NCBI GenBank assembly: GCA_024449915.1 | Contig: JAMZAV010000978.1 | Location: 229,938 to 293,937 of the forward strand | Reading direction: 5' to 3' | Length of the DNA: 64,000 nucleotides | Source: Sweltsa coloradensis | Taxonomy: Eukaryota > Arthropoda > Insecta > Plecoptera > Chloroperlidae | In this document: in pieces, positions 1 to 11,591 of the stretch | How positions within the stretch are numbered: position 1 is the first letter of the stretch | Layout: every line of letters begins with the position of its first letter | Program-made: the position numbers and the translations under genes | Notes under the pieces: model-generated | Told to the model about the DNA's origin: nothing | The model's database searches: none | What the model saw: the letters and a program-made list of their open reading frames with translations, nothing else

Positions 1-25
1 GGTGAGCAATTCGATTATCAATTTA

Positions 26-817
26 TTGGATGAGCGTAGCGAGCGTAGCGAGCGAAGCGAAGATTCCATTTCACTACACTGGAGAAAAAAATCCGGAATG
101 TTTTTTTTTTTATTATTTTTTATTTATTTTTTTTTTTGTATTTTTGTCTGTTTGGTTAACCGATTCCGGCTAAACCGACACTCCGATTGCGATGAAATTT
201 TATCGAGACCTTCGAAATTCTCTGAACTTAGACTGCACGTTTTTTGAGCGCAAACAGAAAAAAAAAAATTCTCATAAAAATCGCATTTTACGATTTTTTA
301 CGATTTTGAAAAAATTTCTTCGATTATAATACCCACGAACGCTTTGTCCGAATGTAATGATTTTTTCACAGGACCTTATATTATGAATTATATATACGTG
401 GAAAATTTAGCGCAATCGAAAATTATTTCTCATGAAAATCGCAATTTTACGTGGTTTTTCTCTTTTAAAACAATTCTTTGACTTATAACACCTACATGCT
501 TTTTCCGTTTGAATGATTTTTTAACAGAACCTTATTTTATGAATCGATATATTCGTGTGAAATTTGAGCACAATCAAATAATTATTTCTTATGAAATCGG
601 AATTTTAACACGATTTTTTTCTTTTTTAAAAATTACGATTAATTAAAAAAATTAAAAATTAAAGTTTATTTTTTATTTATTTTTAAATAATTTTAAAAAA
701 AATCTTCAACTTAGTAATGATTTTTTCACAGAACAGAAAATCTGCATAACACATGGCAGCTCAATGCACCAATTACGCTCATCCAACAACGCGGCGGGAC
801 TTAAGCGTTTTCCTAGT
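26..817 (+). mobile_element. Helitron-like non-autonomous element, family A, copy 1
   Basis: Starts with TTGGATGAGCG followed by a short TAGCGAGCG tandem, then a T-rich tract, and ends with CGCTCATCCAA, an AACGC...GCGTT hairpin and TTCCTAGT. The start motif is thus repeated in inverted form just inside the 3' end. There is no coding capacity; the short open frame through the head is not a gene. The family has seven more copies in the window. The Helitron/Helentron assignment is inferred from the CTAGT end with an upstream hairpin and the subterminal inverted repeat; no helicase gene is present here. Confidence 0.6.
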
Positions 818-1130
818 AGATAATCAATTTCGGGAAGACTGAATCGATTATTGAACATTTCAGGAAATAATCGTATCGATCAATAAATATCGATTAGCAA
901 ACGGCAACCTTAATAATTTTTATCATTACCTATACCAAAGAGCAGTGTTAACTTCAATTAACATTTAAATAACATTAACCTGTACGATGAAAGTTTATTT
1001 TTAAATAAATTAGCAGTTTGGGGGAAAAAGAGTATTTTAATTTTATAAACAAGAATAAAACAAAATTGTAAATGGGATCGAGTGAAATATCAGGATACAA
1101 TATATATAATTATTAATTAGCCTACAGACC
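818..1130. repeat. Duplicated flank, first copy
   Basis: This AT-rich stretch has no gene. It recurs, with scattered indels, at about 2858-3165, so the Helitron-like element plus this flank forms a duplicated block of about 1.1 kb, each copy followed by the same 137-bp satellite. Either a real segmental duplication or an assembly duplication would produce this. Confidence 0.7.
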
Positions 1131-1134
1131 GGCC

Positions 1135-2145
1135 ACCGAGACTGCGTGCTCCCCAGAAGTCACGGCCATTGTTCGCACTTGAACAGAAGAGTCGCACGGT
1201 CTTGGCACGGTCTTGGCAACGTGTTCAGTACCGTCACCAGAGACCGCTCAGCTCGCTGAAACCAAGGCTTGAAGGCGTAAGACACACAAATCACATCACT
1301 TGAGACAAAGTCCCGGTCTTGGTCACGTTCTTAGCGAGTGTGACTCAGTACCGTCCACCAGAGACACGCTCAGGCCCCGCAAACCAAGGCATTGATAGAG
1401 ATTAAGCGACAAAATCATCTCACTTGGACAGAAGCGCCGGTCTTGGTCACGTTCTTAGTGACCGTGTGACTCAGGCACCACCCAAAAAGCTCAGCTCGTG
1501 AAACAAGCATTGATAGGGACGTTAAGCATCAAACATCTTATCACTTGAGACAGAAGGTCGACCGTCTTGGTCCGTTCTAAGCGCGTGTGACTCAGTGACC
1601 GGTCCACCAGAGACACGCCGCTCGCTGAAAACCAAGGGTTTATAAGACGTTAAGAACAAACATATCACCTTTAACAAGAGTCCAGTTCTTTGGTCTGTTC
1701 TTTAGCGCCGTGTGCTCGGACCGGGCCACCCGAGACACGCTCAGCTCGCTGAAACCAAGGCATTTTTAAAGCTTAAACAACAAAAATATCCACTTGAGAC
1801 AAAAGTCGCACGGTCTTGGGCTCGTTTTAGCGACCGTGTGATCAGTGACCGGTCCCCAGAGACACGTCACTCGCTGAAACCCCGGTTGATAGGGACATTT
1901 AAACAAAACATCATATCCCCTGAACAGAACAGTCGCACAGTCTTGGTCACGTTCTTAGCGCCCCAAGGGGAACCCCCTCCCCCCTTGAACGGTTCACCAG
2001 AAAAGACCCCCTTTTACTTTCCCCGGGTTTTTAAACCAAGGCATTGGGATTAAAGACGTTAAGCAACCCCAACTTCAAATCCACTTGAAGGGCGGGGAAG
2101 GAGGGCCCCCACGGGTCCCTTTTTTCCCCCCCCGGGGTCCCGGTT
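1135..2145. repeat. 137-bp satellite, short array
   Basis: About seven degenerate copies of a unit containing GTCGCACGGTCTTGGTCACG, GACCGTGTGACTCAGTGACC and GACACGCTCAGCTCGCTGAA. The consensus unit I read is 137 bp. Units here are full of single-base insertions and deletions, unlike the clean sequence elsewhere, and the end of the array (about 1950-2140) breaks into runs of C and G. No reading frame persists across units, and 137 is not a multiple of three. Confidence 0.85.
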
Positions 2146-2149
2146 TTCC

Positions 2150-2857
2150 TTGATTGGCGATGACAAATTTTTCGAGACCGTTCGAAATCTCTTGACTTAG
2201 AACTGCACACGATTTTGAGCTCATCGAAAAAAAATTCTCATAAAATCGCAATTTTACTATTTTTTTACGATTTGAAAAATTTCTTCGATTTATAATACCT
2301 ACACCGCTTTTGTCCGAATGTTAATGATTTTTTCAACAGGACCGTTATTTTTATGAATTTATATAATACGTGGGAAAATTTTAGCGGCAATCGAAAATTA
2401 TTTCTCATGAACATCGAAATTTACGTGGTTTTTCTTTTTAAAAACAATTCTTTGTACTTATAACACCTACTGCTTTTTCAAGGGGGGGGGGGGGGGGGTT
2501 GAAATGATTTTTTAACAGAACTTACTTTTATGAATCGATAATATTCGTGTGAAATTTGAGCACAATCAATAATTATTTCTTTGAAAATCGGAATTTTACG
2601 ATTTTTTTCTTTTTTAAATAATTACGATTAGTAATTAAAAAAATAAAAAAAAAAAAAAACAAAAAAAAAAGAAAAAAAAAAAAGAAAAAAAAAAAAAAAA
2701 AAATAGTTTATTTTTTTATTTATTTTTAATAATTTAAAAAAATCTTCAACTTAGTAATGATTTTTTCACAGACAGAGAATCTGCATAACACATGGCTAGC
2801 TCAATGCACCAATTACGCTCATCCACGCACGCGGCGGGACTTAATCTTTTTCCTAGT
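2150..2857 (+). mobile_element. Helitron-like element, family A, copy 2 (5' truncated)
   Basis: Near-copy of the element at 26-817 that lacks the GAGCG-rich head and is full of indels. It ends with the same family A tail and TTCCTAGT. It holds an inserted run of about 18 G at 2481-2498 and long A runs near 2640-2700, which look like sequencing error. The head is replaced by satellite-like and C-rich sequence. Confidence 0.6.
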
Positions 2858-3174
2858 AGAATAATCAATTTCGGGAAGACTGAATCGATGATTGAATACA
2901 TTTCAGGAATATCGTATCGATCAATGAAATATCGTTAGTCAAAACGGAACCTTCATAATTTGTTATCATTAATATACCAAAGAGCAGTATTAACTTCAAT
3001 TAACATTTAAATAGCATTAACCTGTACGACTGAAAGTTTGTTTTAAATAATTAGCAGTTTGGGGGAAAAAGAGTATTTTAATTTTATAAACAAGAATAAA
3101 ACAAAATTGTAAATGGGATCGAGTGAAATATCAGGATACAATATATATAATTATTAATTAGCCTAACAAGACCG

Positions 3175-6100
3175 AGACTCACCGATGACTTGCGTTGCCT
3201 CCCCAGAAGTCACCGCCATCTGTTCGCACTTGAGACAGAAGAGTCGCACGGTCTTGGTCACGTTCTTAGCGACCGTGTGACTCAGTGACCGGTCCACCAG
3301 AGACACGCTCAGCTCGCTGAAAAAACAAGGCATTGATTAGGGACGTTAGCACACACAAAACATCACAGCACTGAACAGAAGAGTCGCAACGGTCTTGGTC
3401 CACTTCTTGCGACCGTGTGCTCGTGGAACGGTCCCACCAGAGACACGCTCAGCTTCGCTGAAACCAAGGCCTTGAGTATAGACTTGAAGCAACAACATCG
3501 ATCATCACTTGAGACAGAACAGTCGCACAGTCTTGGTCACGTTTCTTAACGACCGTGTGACTCAGTGACTCGGTCCCACCAGAGACACGCTCAGCTCGCT
3601 GAAACAAAGGCATTGATAGAGACGTTAGGCATCACTCATCATCACTCACTTGATACCAGAACAGTCGCACCGGTCTTGGTCACGTCTTAGCGACCGTGTG
3701 ACTCAGTGACCGGTCCCCGAGACACGCTTCAGCCTCGCTGAACACCAAGGCATTGGATAGAGGTGACGTTAAAAAATTGAAAAAAGGCAACAAACTCATC
3801 TCACTTGAGACAGAAGAGTCGCCACGGTCTTTGGTCACGTTTTCTTAGCTAACCGTGTGAATCAGTGACCGGTCCACCAGAGACACGCTCAGCTCGCTGA
3901 AACCAAGGCATTGATAGAGACGTTAAGCAACAAACATCATCATCACTTGAGACAGAAGAGTGTTCGGGGCACGGTCTGGTCACGTCTTACGAACCGTGGG
4001 GGGGGGGGGGTGGGGGTTTTTGACTCAGTACCGGTCCCACCAAGAGACACGCTCGAGCTCGCTGAAACCAAGGCATGGATAGGGACGTTAAGTAACAAAC
4101 ATCATCATCACTTGAGAAAGAAGAGTCGCACGGGCTCGGTCACGTGCTTAGCGACCGTGGTGACTAGTGACCGTTCCAACCATACACGCTCAGCTGCTCG
4201 CTGAAAACCAAGGCATTGATTAGGGACGTTTACGCAACAAACATCATCATCACTTGAGACAGAACAAGTCGCACGGTCTTGGTCACGTTCTTAGCGACCG
4301 TGTGACTCAGTGACCGGTCACCAGAGACAACAACCACACACAGCAGCTCGCTGAAAACCAAGGCATTGATAGAGCGTTAGCACAAACACATCATTCACTT
4401 GAGACAGGATAAAAAAAAAAAAAAAAAAAAAGAAAGTCGCACGGTCTTGTCACGTTCTTAGCGCCTGTGTGACTCGTGACCGGTCCACCTAGAGAACACG
4501 CTCGCTTCGCTGAACAAGGCATTGATAGAGACGTTAAGCAACAAACATCATCATCACTTGAGACAGAACAGTCGCACGGTCTTGGTCACGTTCTTAGCGA
4601 CCGTGTGAACGCAGTGACGCGGACCACCAGAGACACGCTCAGCTCGCTGAACAAAGGGCATTGATAGAGACGTTAAGGCAACAAACATCATCATCATCAC
4701 TTGAGACAGAACAGTCGCCACGGTCTTGGTCACGTTCTTAGCGACCATGTGTGACCTCAGTGACCGCTCCACCAGAGACACGACTCCAGCTCGCTGAATA
4801 CCAGGATTGATAGAGACTGTTAATCAACAAAACATCTCATCACTTGTAGACAAGAACAGCGCACGTGCTTGGTCAAGTCTTAGCGACCTGTGAACTCAGT
4901 GACCGGTTCCCAGGACACGCTCAGCCTCGCTGAAACAAGGCATTATAGAGACGTTTAAGCAACAAACATCATCATTCACTTGAGACAGAAAAGTCGCACG
5001 GTCCCTTGGTCACGTTCCTTTAGCAACCGGTGACTCAGGGTGACCCGGTCACCAGAGACACGCTCAGCTCGCTGAAACCAAGTCATTGCTCGGGACGTTC
5101 AGCAACAAACATCATCATCACTTGAGACCAAGCAGAGTCGCACGGTCTTGTCACGTTCTTTAGGCGACCGTGTGCCCAGTGACCGTCCACCATAGACCAC
5201 GCTCAGCTCGCTGAAACAAGGCTTGATAGAGACATAAGCAACAAACATCATCATCACTTGAAGACAGAAGAGTCGCAACGGTCTTGGTCCGTTTCTTAAG
5301 CCCGTGTGACTCAGTGACGCGGTCCACAGAGCACGCTCAGCTCGGGCTGAAACCAATGCATTTGATTAGTGACGTTAAGCAACAACATCATCATCACTTG
5401 AGACAGAACAGTCGCACGGTCTTGGTCACGTTCTTAGCGACCGTGGTGACTCAGTGAACCGGTCCAACCAGAGACACGCTCAGCTCGCTGCAACCAAGGC
5501 ATTGATAGAGACGTTAAGCAACAAACATCATCATCACTTGAGACAGAAAAGAGTCGTCACGGTCTTGTCAAGCGTTTCTTAGAGGGGGGGGGGGGGGGGG
5601 GGACCGTGTGACCATTGACCGGTCCCACAACCAGAGACCGCTCAGCTCGCTGAAACCAAGGCATTGATGAGACTTTAAGCAAGTCACAAACATCATGCAT
5701 CACTTGAGACAGACCAGTTGCACGTCTTGGTCACGTTTTTCTAGTCGACCGTGTGACTCAGTGACCCGGTCCATCAGAGACGCTCAGCTCGTGAAAACCA
5801 GGCAAATTGAATAGACAGACGTTTAAGGCAACAAACATCATATCACTTGGACAGAAGAGTACGGTCTTGTTCCGTTCTAGAGCGACCGTGTTCTCAGTGA
5901 CCGGTCAACCAGAGAACACGCTCAGCGCGCTGAAACCAAAGGCATTGATAGAGACGTAAGCAACAAACATCATCATCACTTGAGACAGAAGAGTCGCACG
6001 GTCTTGGTCACGTTTCTTCTTAGCGACCGTTTGTGACTCAGTGGACGCGGGGGTCCACCAGAGACACGCTCAGCTCGCTGAAAACCAAGGCCATTGATAG

Positions 6101-6200
6101 AGACGTTAAGAGCAACCAACAACATCATCACTTGAGACAGGAGAGCCGCACGGTCTTGGTCACGTTCTTAGCGACCAAGTGACTCAGTGACCGGTCAAGA
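3175..6200. repeat. 137-bp satellite, long array
   Basis: About 22 tandem copies of the same unit as at 1135-2145. Within each unit TCGCACGGTC and GACCGTGTGA can pair (nine of ten positions) around a 17-base loop. Single units are broken by poly-G inserts near 3998-4017 and 5584-5602 and a poly-A insert near 4410-4431. The array stops cleanly at GACCGGTCAAGATG. All open frames here are accidental readings of the satellite. Confidence 0.9.
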
Positions 6201-6339
6201 TGAGCTGTCATGGAATGTTCACGTAGAGCAACTTTCAAAACAGCTCAGTTCCGATTTATACGTAATGAAAAAGTTTGAAACACTATGGTGATATTGATTT
6301 GGTAAAATCACACTCACACACACAAATTCACTTTTTAAT

Positions 6340-6772
6340 TAAATAAATAAATAAATTGTATTTAGAGTTTACCCACTCAGTTATATAACTGATTTTCAGT
6401 GGGGGACAGTAAATCAAAGCGACTGAGCCAACCCTGTAGGCCCCGACGCAATCGACGAATGAGCGATAACCAACCAAAGATCAATATTTTTAGGAAATAT
6501 AGCAATCAGTGGTATGGACAGTGCGAACACAGCCTGGATCAACGCCAGAATCAACAAGGCCGATTCAGAACAACTCGATTTATTATGTGCTTCTCGTTGC
6601 GAGGTACTGCTCCAAGTCACCGGTTACAAACTCCCTAAGACACAGAACTGTGACCTCAAGTCCAAATCAGAAGTTAAAAAACTTCTGACTTTGACGGGGA
6701 TTGAACCCTGGACCTTCTGCATTGGAAGCAGATACGCTAACCACAAGACCAACAAGCCACATGAGTTGCACA
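6340..6772 (-). mobile_element. tRNA-Gly-derived SINE, full-length copy
   Basis: On the minus strand the element begins with a tRNA-like head (about 6772-6697) in which the anticodon stem TCTGC/GCAGA encloses TTCCAAT, giving a TCC anticodon as in tRNA-Gly. The A box resembles TGGTCTTGTGGTTAGCG and the B box GGTTCAATCCC. A conserved body with ATACCACTGATTGCTATATT follows, and the element ends in an (AAAT)n-type tail near 6340. Related copies lie at 54191-54625, 61695-62690 and 42525-42700. It abuts the LINE fragment that resumes at about 6765. Confidence 0.75.
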
Positions 6773-7108
6773 TGAGCTATGCTGCATTGGATTGGAATGG
6801 GGCAACTCAAGTAAGGCTAATACAAATATAATTAAACAAGGGAGCAGAGCGACCGAGTGTCTCCATTCAACTCAAACGGCTCTCATTCTGTGATTCTGTG
6901 TGTCTGTCTGTCTGTACATCGAAAATCAGCCGAACCGCTGAACAGATTGCGCTGAAATTTTAAACAGACATCCGGTATGAGTTTACTGAGAACTGTTAAC
7001 AAAATCAGCTAGATCCATTGCGATTTAATTCTACAATAAATTAAAATGTGATTTTTTAAAATATCGATAACATTTGTTTAGTAGCAGCTAGCGGGACGAG
7101 ATCTGCGT

Positions 7109-7175
7109 GGCTGACATGGCATAGTGGTTAGCATTTAGCCTACCGCACGGAGGGTCGGGGTTTGATGCCCGTTGG
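7109..7175 (+). repeat. tRNA-like segment inside family C element
   Basis: Contains an A-box-like TGGCATAGTGGTTAGCATT and a B-box-like GGTTTGATGCC at tRNA spacing. The same segment lies, inverted, at about 23795-23865 and 24425-24490 in the two other complete family C copies, so it belongs to the family and is not an independent tRNA gene. The cloverleaf is too degenerate to assign an amino acid. Confidence 0.5.
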
Positions 7176-7330
7176 TTAGAACTTTTTTATATTCTTACAC
7201 CCACATATTATTTTTGGGGGTGTTAAATGGGGAAAAAAATTAGGTGATTTTGTTTTATCTTGGAATTTTGTAAATGTTTCACGGTTATACGTTTTGAACA
7301 CGATTCGCATATTTTGAATGTTCAATTTAA

Positions 7331-7510
7331 ACTAGGGAAACGCCAAAGTCGTTGTTAAACGAGTGAGTGAGCCATGTGTATAGTACCCGGTATCATTCCC
7401 CATACTGGGCTAGATCCAGCCTTAGGTATAGGGGAGGAAAGGGGATGTTCCCGGGTACTCAACACTTGGCTCACTCACTCGTTTAACAACGACTTTGGCG
7501 TTTCCCTAGT
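7331..7510. repeat. 180-bp near-perfect palindrome
   Basis: ACTAGGGAAACGCCAAAG at the left is the reverse complement of the right end. The arms continue through GTGAGTGAGCC and CCCGGTA/TCCCGGGTAC and meet at a centre near 7420. Equivalent palindromes lie at 18406-18585, 18872-19052 and 24086-24263. The outward ends carry the family's CTAGT terminus on both strands. Confidence 0.85.
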
Positions 7511-7859
7511 ATTAAGACAACAGAAAAGAGCCACCCATATAATAGTCGGCATCAATCGCTTAGAATCATGTAAAGAACATTTTAAGCCCTTAGAATATTT
7601 ACGTTTCCCAGCTTATATGTATCAAGTTATCATGTACATTAAAATTAACAAAGTATAAAAACAAATGTGACAATTCATAGTCATAATACCAGGAGTAGGG
7701 ATAAGTACATAATATAGCTAGGCATAATCTAGCTAGATATGAGCAGGCGCGTCGGAAGTCTATTTTTCCAGGAGGGGCGGACTTTAACAGGAAAAGTACA
7801 TGAATGCTTCCATACACAGTTACATATGGTTACATAACATGCAATTAATGTCCTTGAGT

Positions 7860-8155
7860 CAGTGGCGTATTCTGAAATATGTTTCGAGGGGGGCTTGGAC
7901 GAACAACGCAATGGATGGGGTGTCCCCCACAATAGCGCTGCAGGCAATTTTTTTCAAAATTAATATAGTACGTATTTTTGAAGTGGTTTTTATGCTTTTT
8001 AGAAGCAGTTGAGGGGCTTTGCTGAATGAAAAAAAAGTAAAGATACTACCGGTAGATGTATTAATTTTTTTGCGTAAACCTAGATGATTTTATAAGAATA
8101 TAACATTTAAGCTGGGATTTCAGGGGGGGGGGTCCCCGGATACGCGGCGCCACTG
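7860..8155. mobile_element. hAT-like MITE
   Basis: Ends CAGTGGCGTATTC and its near inverted complement GGATACGCGGCGCCACTG. Flanking 8-mers CCTTGAGT (7852-7859) and CCTTGAAT (8156-8163) match at seven of eight positions, as expected for an ageing hAT target duplication. It is non-coding and has an internal poly-G run near 8123. Confidence 0.7.
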
Positions 8156-8368
8156 CCTTGAATATTAATAGCTTTTAGTGGTGAAAAGTACCAAACACTT
8201 TTGCGACGATCACTAGTTTTGTTTACAAACTTAGTAGTACAGATATGGTCTATCTTTATATCTATCACGCTGGCTTCTTATGAAGTAGTAGCAGAAGATC
8301 TCATTTGAGAACGATTCTCCCTTGTAACACGTTTTAGGGCACTAAAAGATCGTTGCAGCCGATGCTAG

Positions 8369-8436
8369 TTGGATGAGCGAAGCGAAGATTCCATTTCACT
8401 ACACTGGAGAAAAAAATCCGGAATGTTTTTTTTTTT

Positions 8437-8468
<32 letters not shown>

Positions 8469-9141
8469 GTGTGTTTGTCCGCACGATTCCGGCTAAACCG
8501 ATACTCCAATTGCAATGAAATTTTATGGAGGCCTTCGAAATCTCTGAACTTAGAACTGCCACGTTTTTGAGCGCAATCGAAAAATTATTTCTCATTAAAA
8601 TCGCAATTTTACGATTTTTTTTGATTTTTGAAAAATTTCTTCTACTTATAACATGCTTTATCCGATTTAAACGATTTTTTCACAGAACCATAATTTTATG
8701 AATTAAGATATTCGTGACAAATTTGAGCGCAATCGAAAAATTATTTCTCATGAAAATCGAAATTTTACGGGTTTTTTCTTTTTTAAAACAATTCTTTGAC
8801 CATAACACCTACATGCTTTATCCGATTGTAATGATTTTTTCACAGAACCTTAATTTTATGAATTAATATATTCGTGTGAAATTTGAGCGCAATCAAATAA
8901 CTATTTCTTATGAAAATCGCAATTTTACGATTTTTTTATTTTTTTAAATTTAGATTAACTAAAAAAATTAAAAATTAAAGTTTATTTTTTATTTAATTTA
9001 AATTAATTTTTAAAAAATCTTCAACAGTAGTGATTTTTTCACAGAACAACAGAAAATCCGCATAACACATGGCAGCTCAATACACCAATTAGTCAATTAC
9101 GCTCATCCAACAACGCGGCGGGACTTAAGCGTTTTCCTAGT
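8369..9141 (+). mobile_element. Helitron-like element, family A, copy 3
   Basis: Complete copy from TTGGATGAGCGAAGCGAAG to GCGGCGGGACTTAAGCG and TTTTCCTAGT. A T tract of about 40 bases follows the head. No target duplication is visible (left flank GATGCTAG, right flank ACGTAGTA), which fits Helitron-type insertion. Confidence 0.65.
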
Positions 9142-9991
9142 ACGTAGTAAATTTAGGCTAAGCTCTATGTACACAGCAGTCATCGCGACTCGCGAGACTG
9201 CAACAGTTCCTCTTTCTCTCGATTTGTGCTTGTTTGCGGGTAGGAGGTGGGGAGCTGTTTGTGTCAAGAGACATCCACCATCTACGGATACATCCAAACC
9301 CCAAAAATAATACAATATATGACTGATATCTCTTAGATACTTTCCATCTTTACAAGAAAGTGAGAAGCTACTTACACTTCAATGTTTGTAATTGTATTTG
9401 ACACCCCACAATAGCGCCGCAGGCAATTTTTTTGAAAAATACGTATTTTTGAAGTGGTTTTTATGTGTATTAGAAGAAGTTAATTGGCTTTGCTGAAAGA
9501 AAAAAAAGAAAAGATAATAAATGAATCAAAACAAAAAATGCACTTATTTTTGTTCATTTGTCATTTTTCTAGGGGGGGCAAGAAGATACTTTTTCCCCCC
9601 CTCTGTAAGCTCAGGGGGGGCAAGCTACCCCCCGGCTCCGACGCCGCTGGATATGAGAAAGCTCCTGTACATGCTGGCACTGGAACAACTTTAATCAATC
9701 TGCTACCAAGCAACATAAAAGAAATTGCAGAAATAGATAAATTTAAAAGCTCACTTAAAAATTACCTAATTGGAAAGGAATATTATCAAGTTGATGACTA
9801 TGTACAGGAACACAAGTTCAAACATGTACATTTCAACCAGTAAGACTAGCTCGTATTTTAAATTTTAAATAGATTTTGCATTAATTGATGTATATCTATG
9901 AATCTATGTATTTGTGGTGTAGTATGATACAAAGCCTGTAGAGTGGTAGGCATAGTTTTGTAATAGTATTATAATATATATATGTAGTTAC

Positions 9992-10671
9992 TAGAGCTGC
10001 CCAACAATATCGATAATTCGATACGATATCGATATGAAGAAAAAAATTCGATATCGATATGGAAATGTATATCGTTTGATAAAAAAAAAAAAATTTTTTT
10101 TTTTTTTTTTGAAATCAAGTAATGGTTGGTGTGGCAGTGAGTTATGGTTCTGCAGCGCGTTCCTTCCCCCCCCCCCCGCCTCCTCCCACGCCACCAACTA
10201 CATATTGATAAGTCAGTTTGGCTTCGGGCCAAGACTCTTGCTGCTTTGTTTTGTTTATCTTATGAGATAAGATAACAAGACCACATGTGTAATCTCATTC
10301 ATATCAGCAAAGCATAAGAGGCAGCTCAAGTTGTTACACTAGAGTAGTGACCAGACAGAGTCAGGGAGAGAGAGGTAGAGCCAGAGAAGTCAGTTAGCTT
10401 CTATCTCTTTGCAGGGCCGCCGCAAGTATTGTTGTGATTGTTCTTCATGGGACGGACAGTGGCATGTCTGTATTGCCGGCGGGGCCTTGGCTACGCCCAA
10501 AGAACGTAATAACACGTTAAAAAAAAAAAAAAAAAAAAAATCCAAATTTTTAAAAAAAAAAAAAAAAAAAACGATATCGATACTCGATTTGAAAAGTTTG
10601 ATATCGAATCACGATATCGATATATCCCCTTACGATATCGATATGATGTTTTTTATCGTTGGGCAGCCCTA
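9992..10671. mobile_element. hAT-like element with 8-bp target duplication, split on its right
   Basis: Starts TAGAGCTGCCCAAC and ends GTTGGGCAGCCCTA. The subterminal regions are full of ATATCGAT repeats, and the interior has long A and T tracts and no gene. The left duplication is GTAGTTAC at 9984-9991. The right one is GTA at 10672-10674 plus GTTAC at 11594-11598, because the pogo/Tigger-like element was inserted at its TA. The two halves rebuild GTAGTTAC exactly. Confidence 0.85.
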
Positions 10672-10674
10672 GTA

Positions 10675-11591
10675 CAGTAAGATCTCTCTTATCCGAGTTG
10701 GATGAGACCGGGGGCACCTCGGATTTGCGAAAAACTCGGATGGCGCGGATCAATTGTTTATTTGCTCTCGTAGCATAGCCTGATGTGGTAAAATGATATA
10801 TGACACATGTAATGGATAAAGGAACATAAAATACACACGATACACTTCATACAGGGTATACTAAATGATTTAATAGCTTGTAATTCAAGCTCACGAACAC
10901 ACGTACACAATTAGGCCTACATGTCGTAATAAAAACGTATGTCTAGGCCTAGGCCTAGGCCTAAACTCGACGCAGTAGGCCTAGGCCTACAATGCAACAT
11001 AGGCCTAGGCCTTGCTCTCTTACTCATGTGGGAAAACCTCTCACTACTATGCCCGCGCTGAAGCTCACGACGCAAGATAAGTCTGGGAAAGAAATAAGAT
11101 AAGCCCAGGAATAACAATTCAATGCGTCGTGATTACGAATTCGTGAATCGGTTGAAACATGATTGCATCTAGTTCCACAACGACCATCTTTGAACAGCTG
11201 TGTGTGAGATGGCTGGATCGTATGCGCACGCGCACGCGCAGGCGCGCGACGCACACTGACCTCTATATGCTCAGTGGGTGGCACTGACGCTTACCGGCGA
11301 TGCGCCCGACGCACACTGACCACTGAACTCTATACGCTCAGTACACTGATGCACACTGCTCGAAAGTCGAGATATATCGCCGATCTATCTTCTTTGCACT
11401 CACTCGTAAGGCATGCCTACAAATGTATGCGAGTACATTTAAAAAAGTGCGGCGCGGCGTCTGTAATTATTTTTATGTTTTATTTACGTATTTAAAACTT
11501 TAATTTTTTTTTTTTTTTTTTTTTTTTTTTGGGCGGCTCGGTTAACACGGAACATCGGATAAGAGGAGATCGGATAAGAGAGATCTTACTG
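10675..11591. mobile_element. pogo/Tigger-like non-autonomous transposon
   Basis: Perfect 22-bp terminal inverted repeats: CAGTAAGATCTCTCTTATCC at 10675 and its complement ending at 11591. TA duplications lie at 10673-10674 and 11592-11593. The CAGTA...CTCTCTTATCCGA end is the known style of pogo/Tigger elements of the Tc1/mariner group. It has no transposase. The interior holds a cluster of AGGCCT repeats (10940-11012), a CGCACGCGCACGC stretch near 11225 and a T30 tract at 11505. Confidence 0.85.

Larger units (their letters stand above)
6836..7510 (+). mobile_element. Helitron-like element, family C, complete copy
   Basis: Begins TTAAACAAGGGAGC with GAGCGACC close by, carries a TGTCTGTCTGT tract, a conserved GCGCTGAAATTTTAAACAG core, a tRNA-like segment at 7109-7175, and ends with a 180-bp palindrome whose last bases are GGCGTTTCCCTAGT. 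It is inserted in a LINE reading frame that is restored when the element is ignored, so the boundaries are known to within two bases. It encodes no protein. Confidence 0.6.
7744..9649. mobile_element. hAT-type element (1.9 kb) with internal insertions
   Basis: Flanked by a perfect 8-bp target duplication GATATGAG (7736-7743 and 9650-9657). Its ends are similar inverted repeats: CAGGCGCGTCGGAAG at the left, and CAGCGGCGTCGGAGCC read inward from the right. It interrupts a LINE between LARYE and KAPV. No transposase is seen. Inside are a smaller hAT-like MITE (7860-8155) and a family A Helitron-like element (8369-9141). Its right part (9400-9500) resembles the inner MITE, so the two are relatives. 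Confidence 0.75.
6765..9990 (+). pseudogene. LINE reverse transcriptase C-terminus, split by two insertions
   Basis: Three blocks of one non-LTR retrotransposon ORF2 C-terminal region on the plus strand. Block 6765-6830 reads HMSYAALDWNGATQ. Block 7511-7743 reads RQQKRATHIIVGINRLESC and continues to LARYE. Block 9650-9843 reads YEKAPVHAGTG then LPSNIKEIAEIDKFKSSL, stopping at 9841-9843. These are typical of the post-RT region of CR1/jockey-group LINEs. The blocks join in frame once the Helitron-like element (6836-7510) and the hAT element (7744-9649) are ignored, but stop codons remain in block two. The 3' untranslated region continues to about 11690, opened again by two DNA transposons. It is not functional. 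Confidence 0.7.

Noticed and set aside
1712..5356. Open frames across the 137-bp satellite on both strands
   Set aside because: The unit length is not a multiple of three and the frame changes with each indel.
3175..6200. CRISPR-like reading of the regular 137-bp array
   Set aside because: Units are tandem without unique spacers and the genome is eukaryotic.
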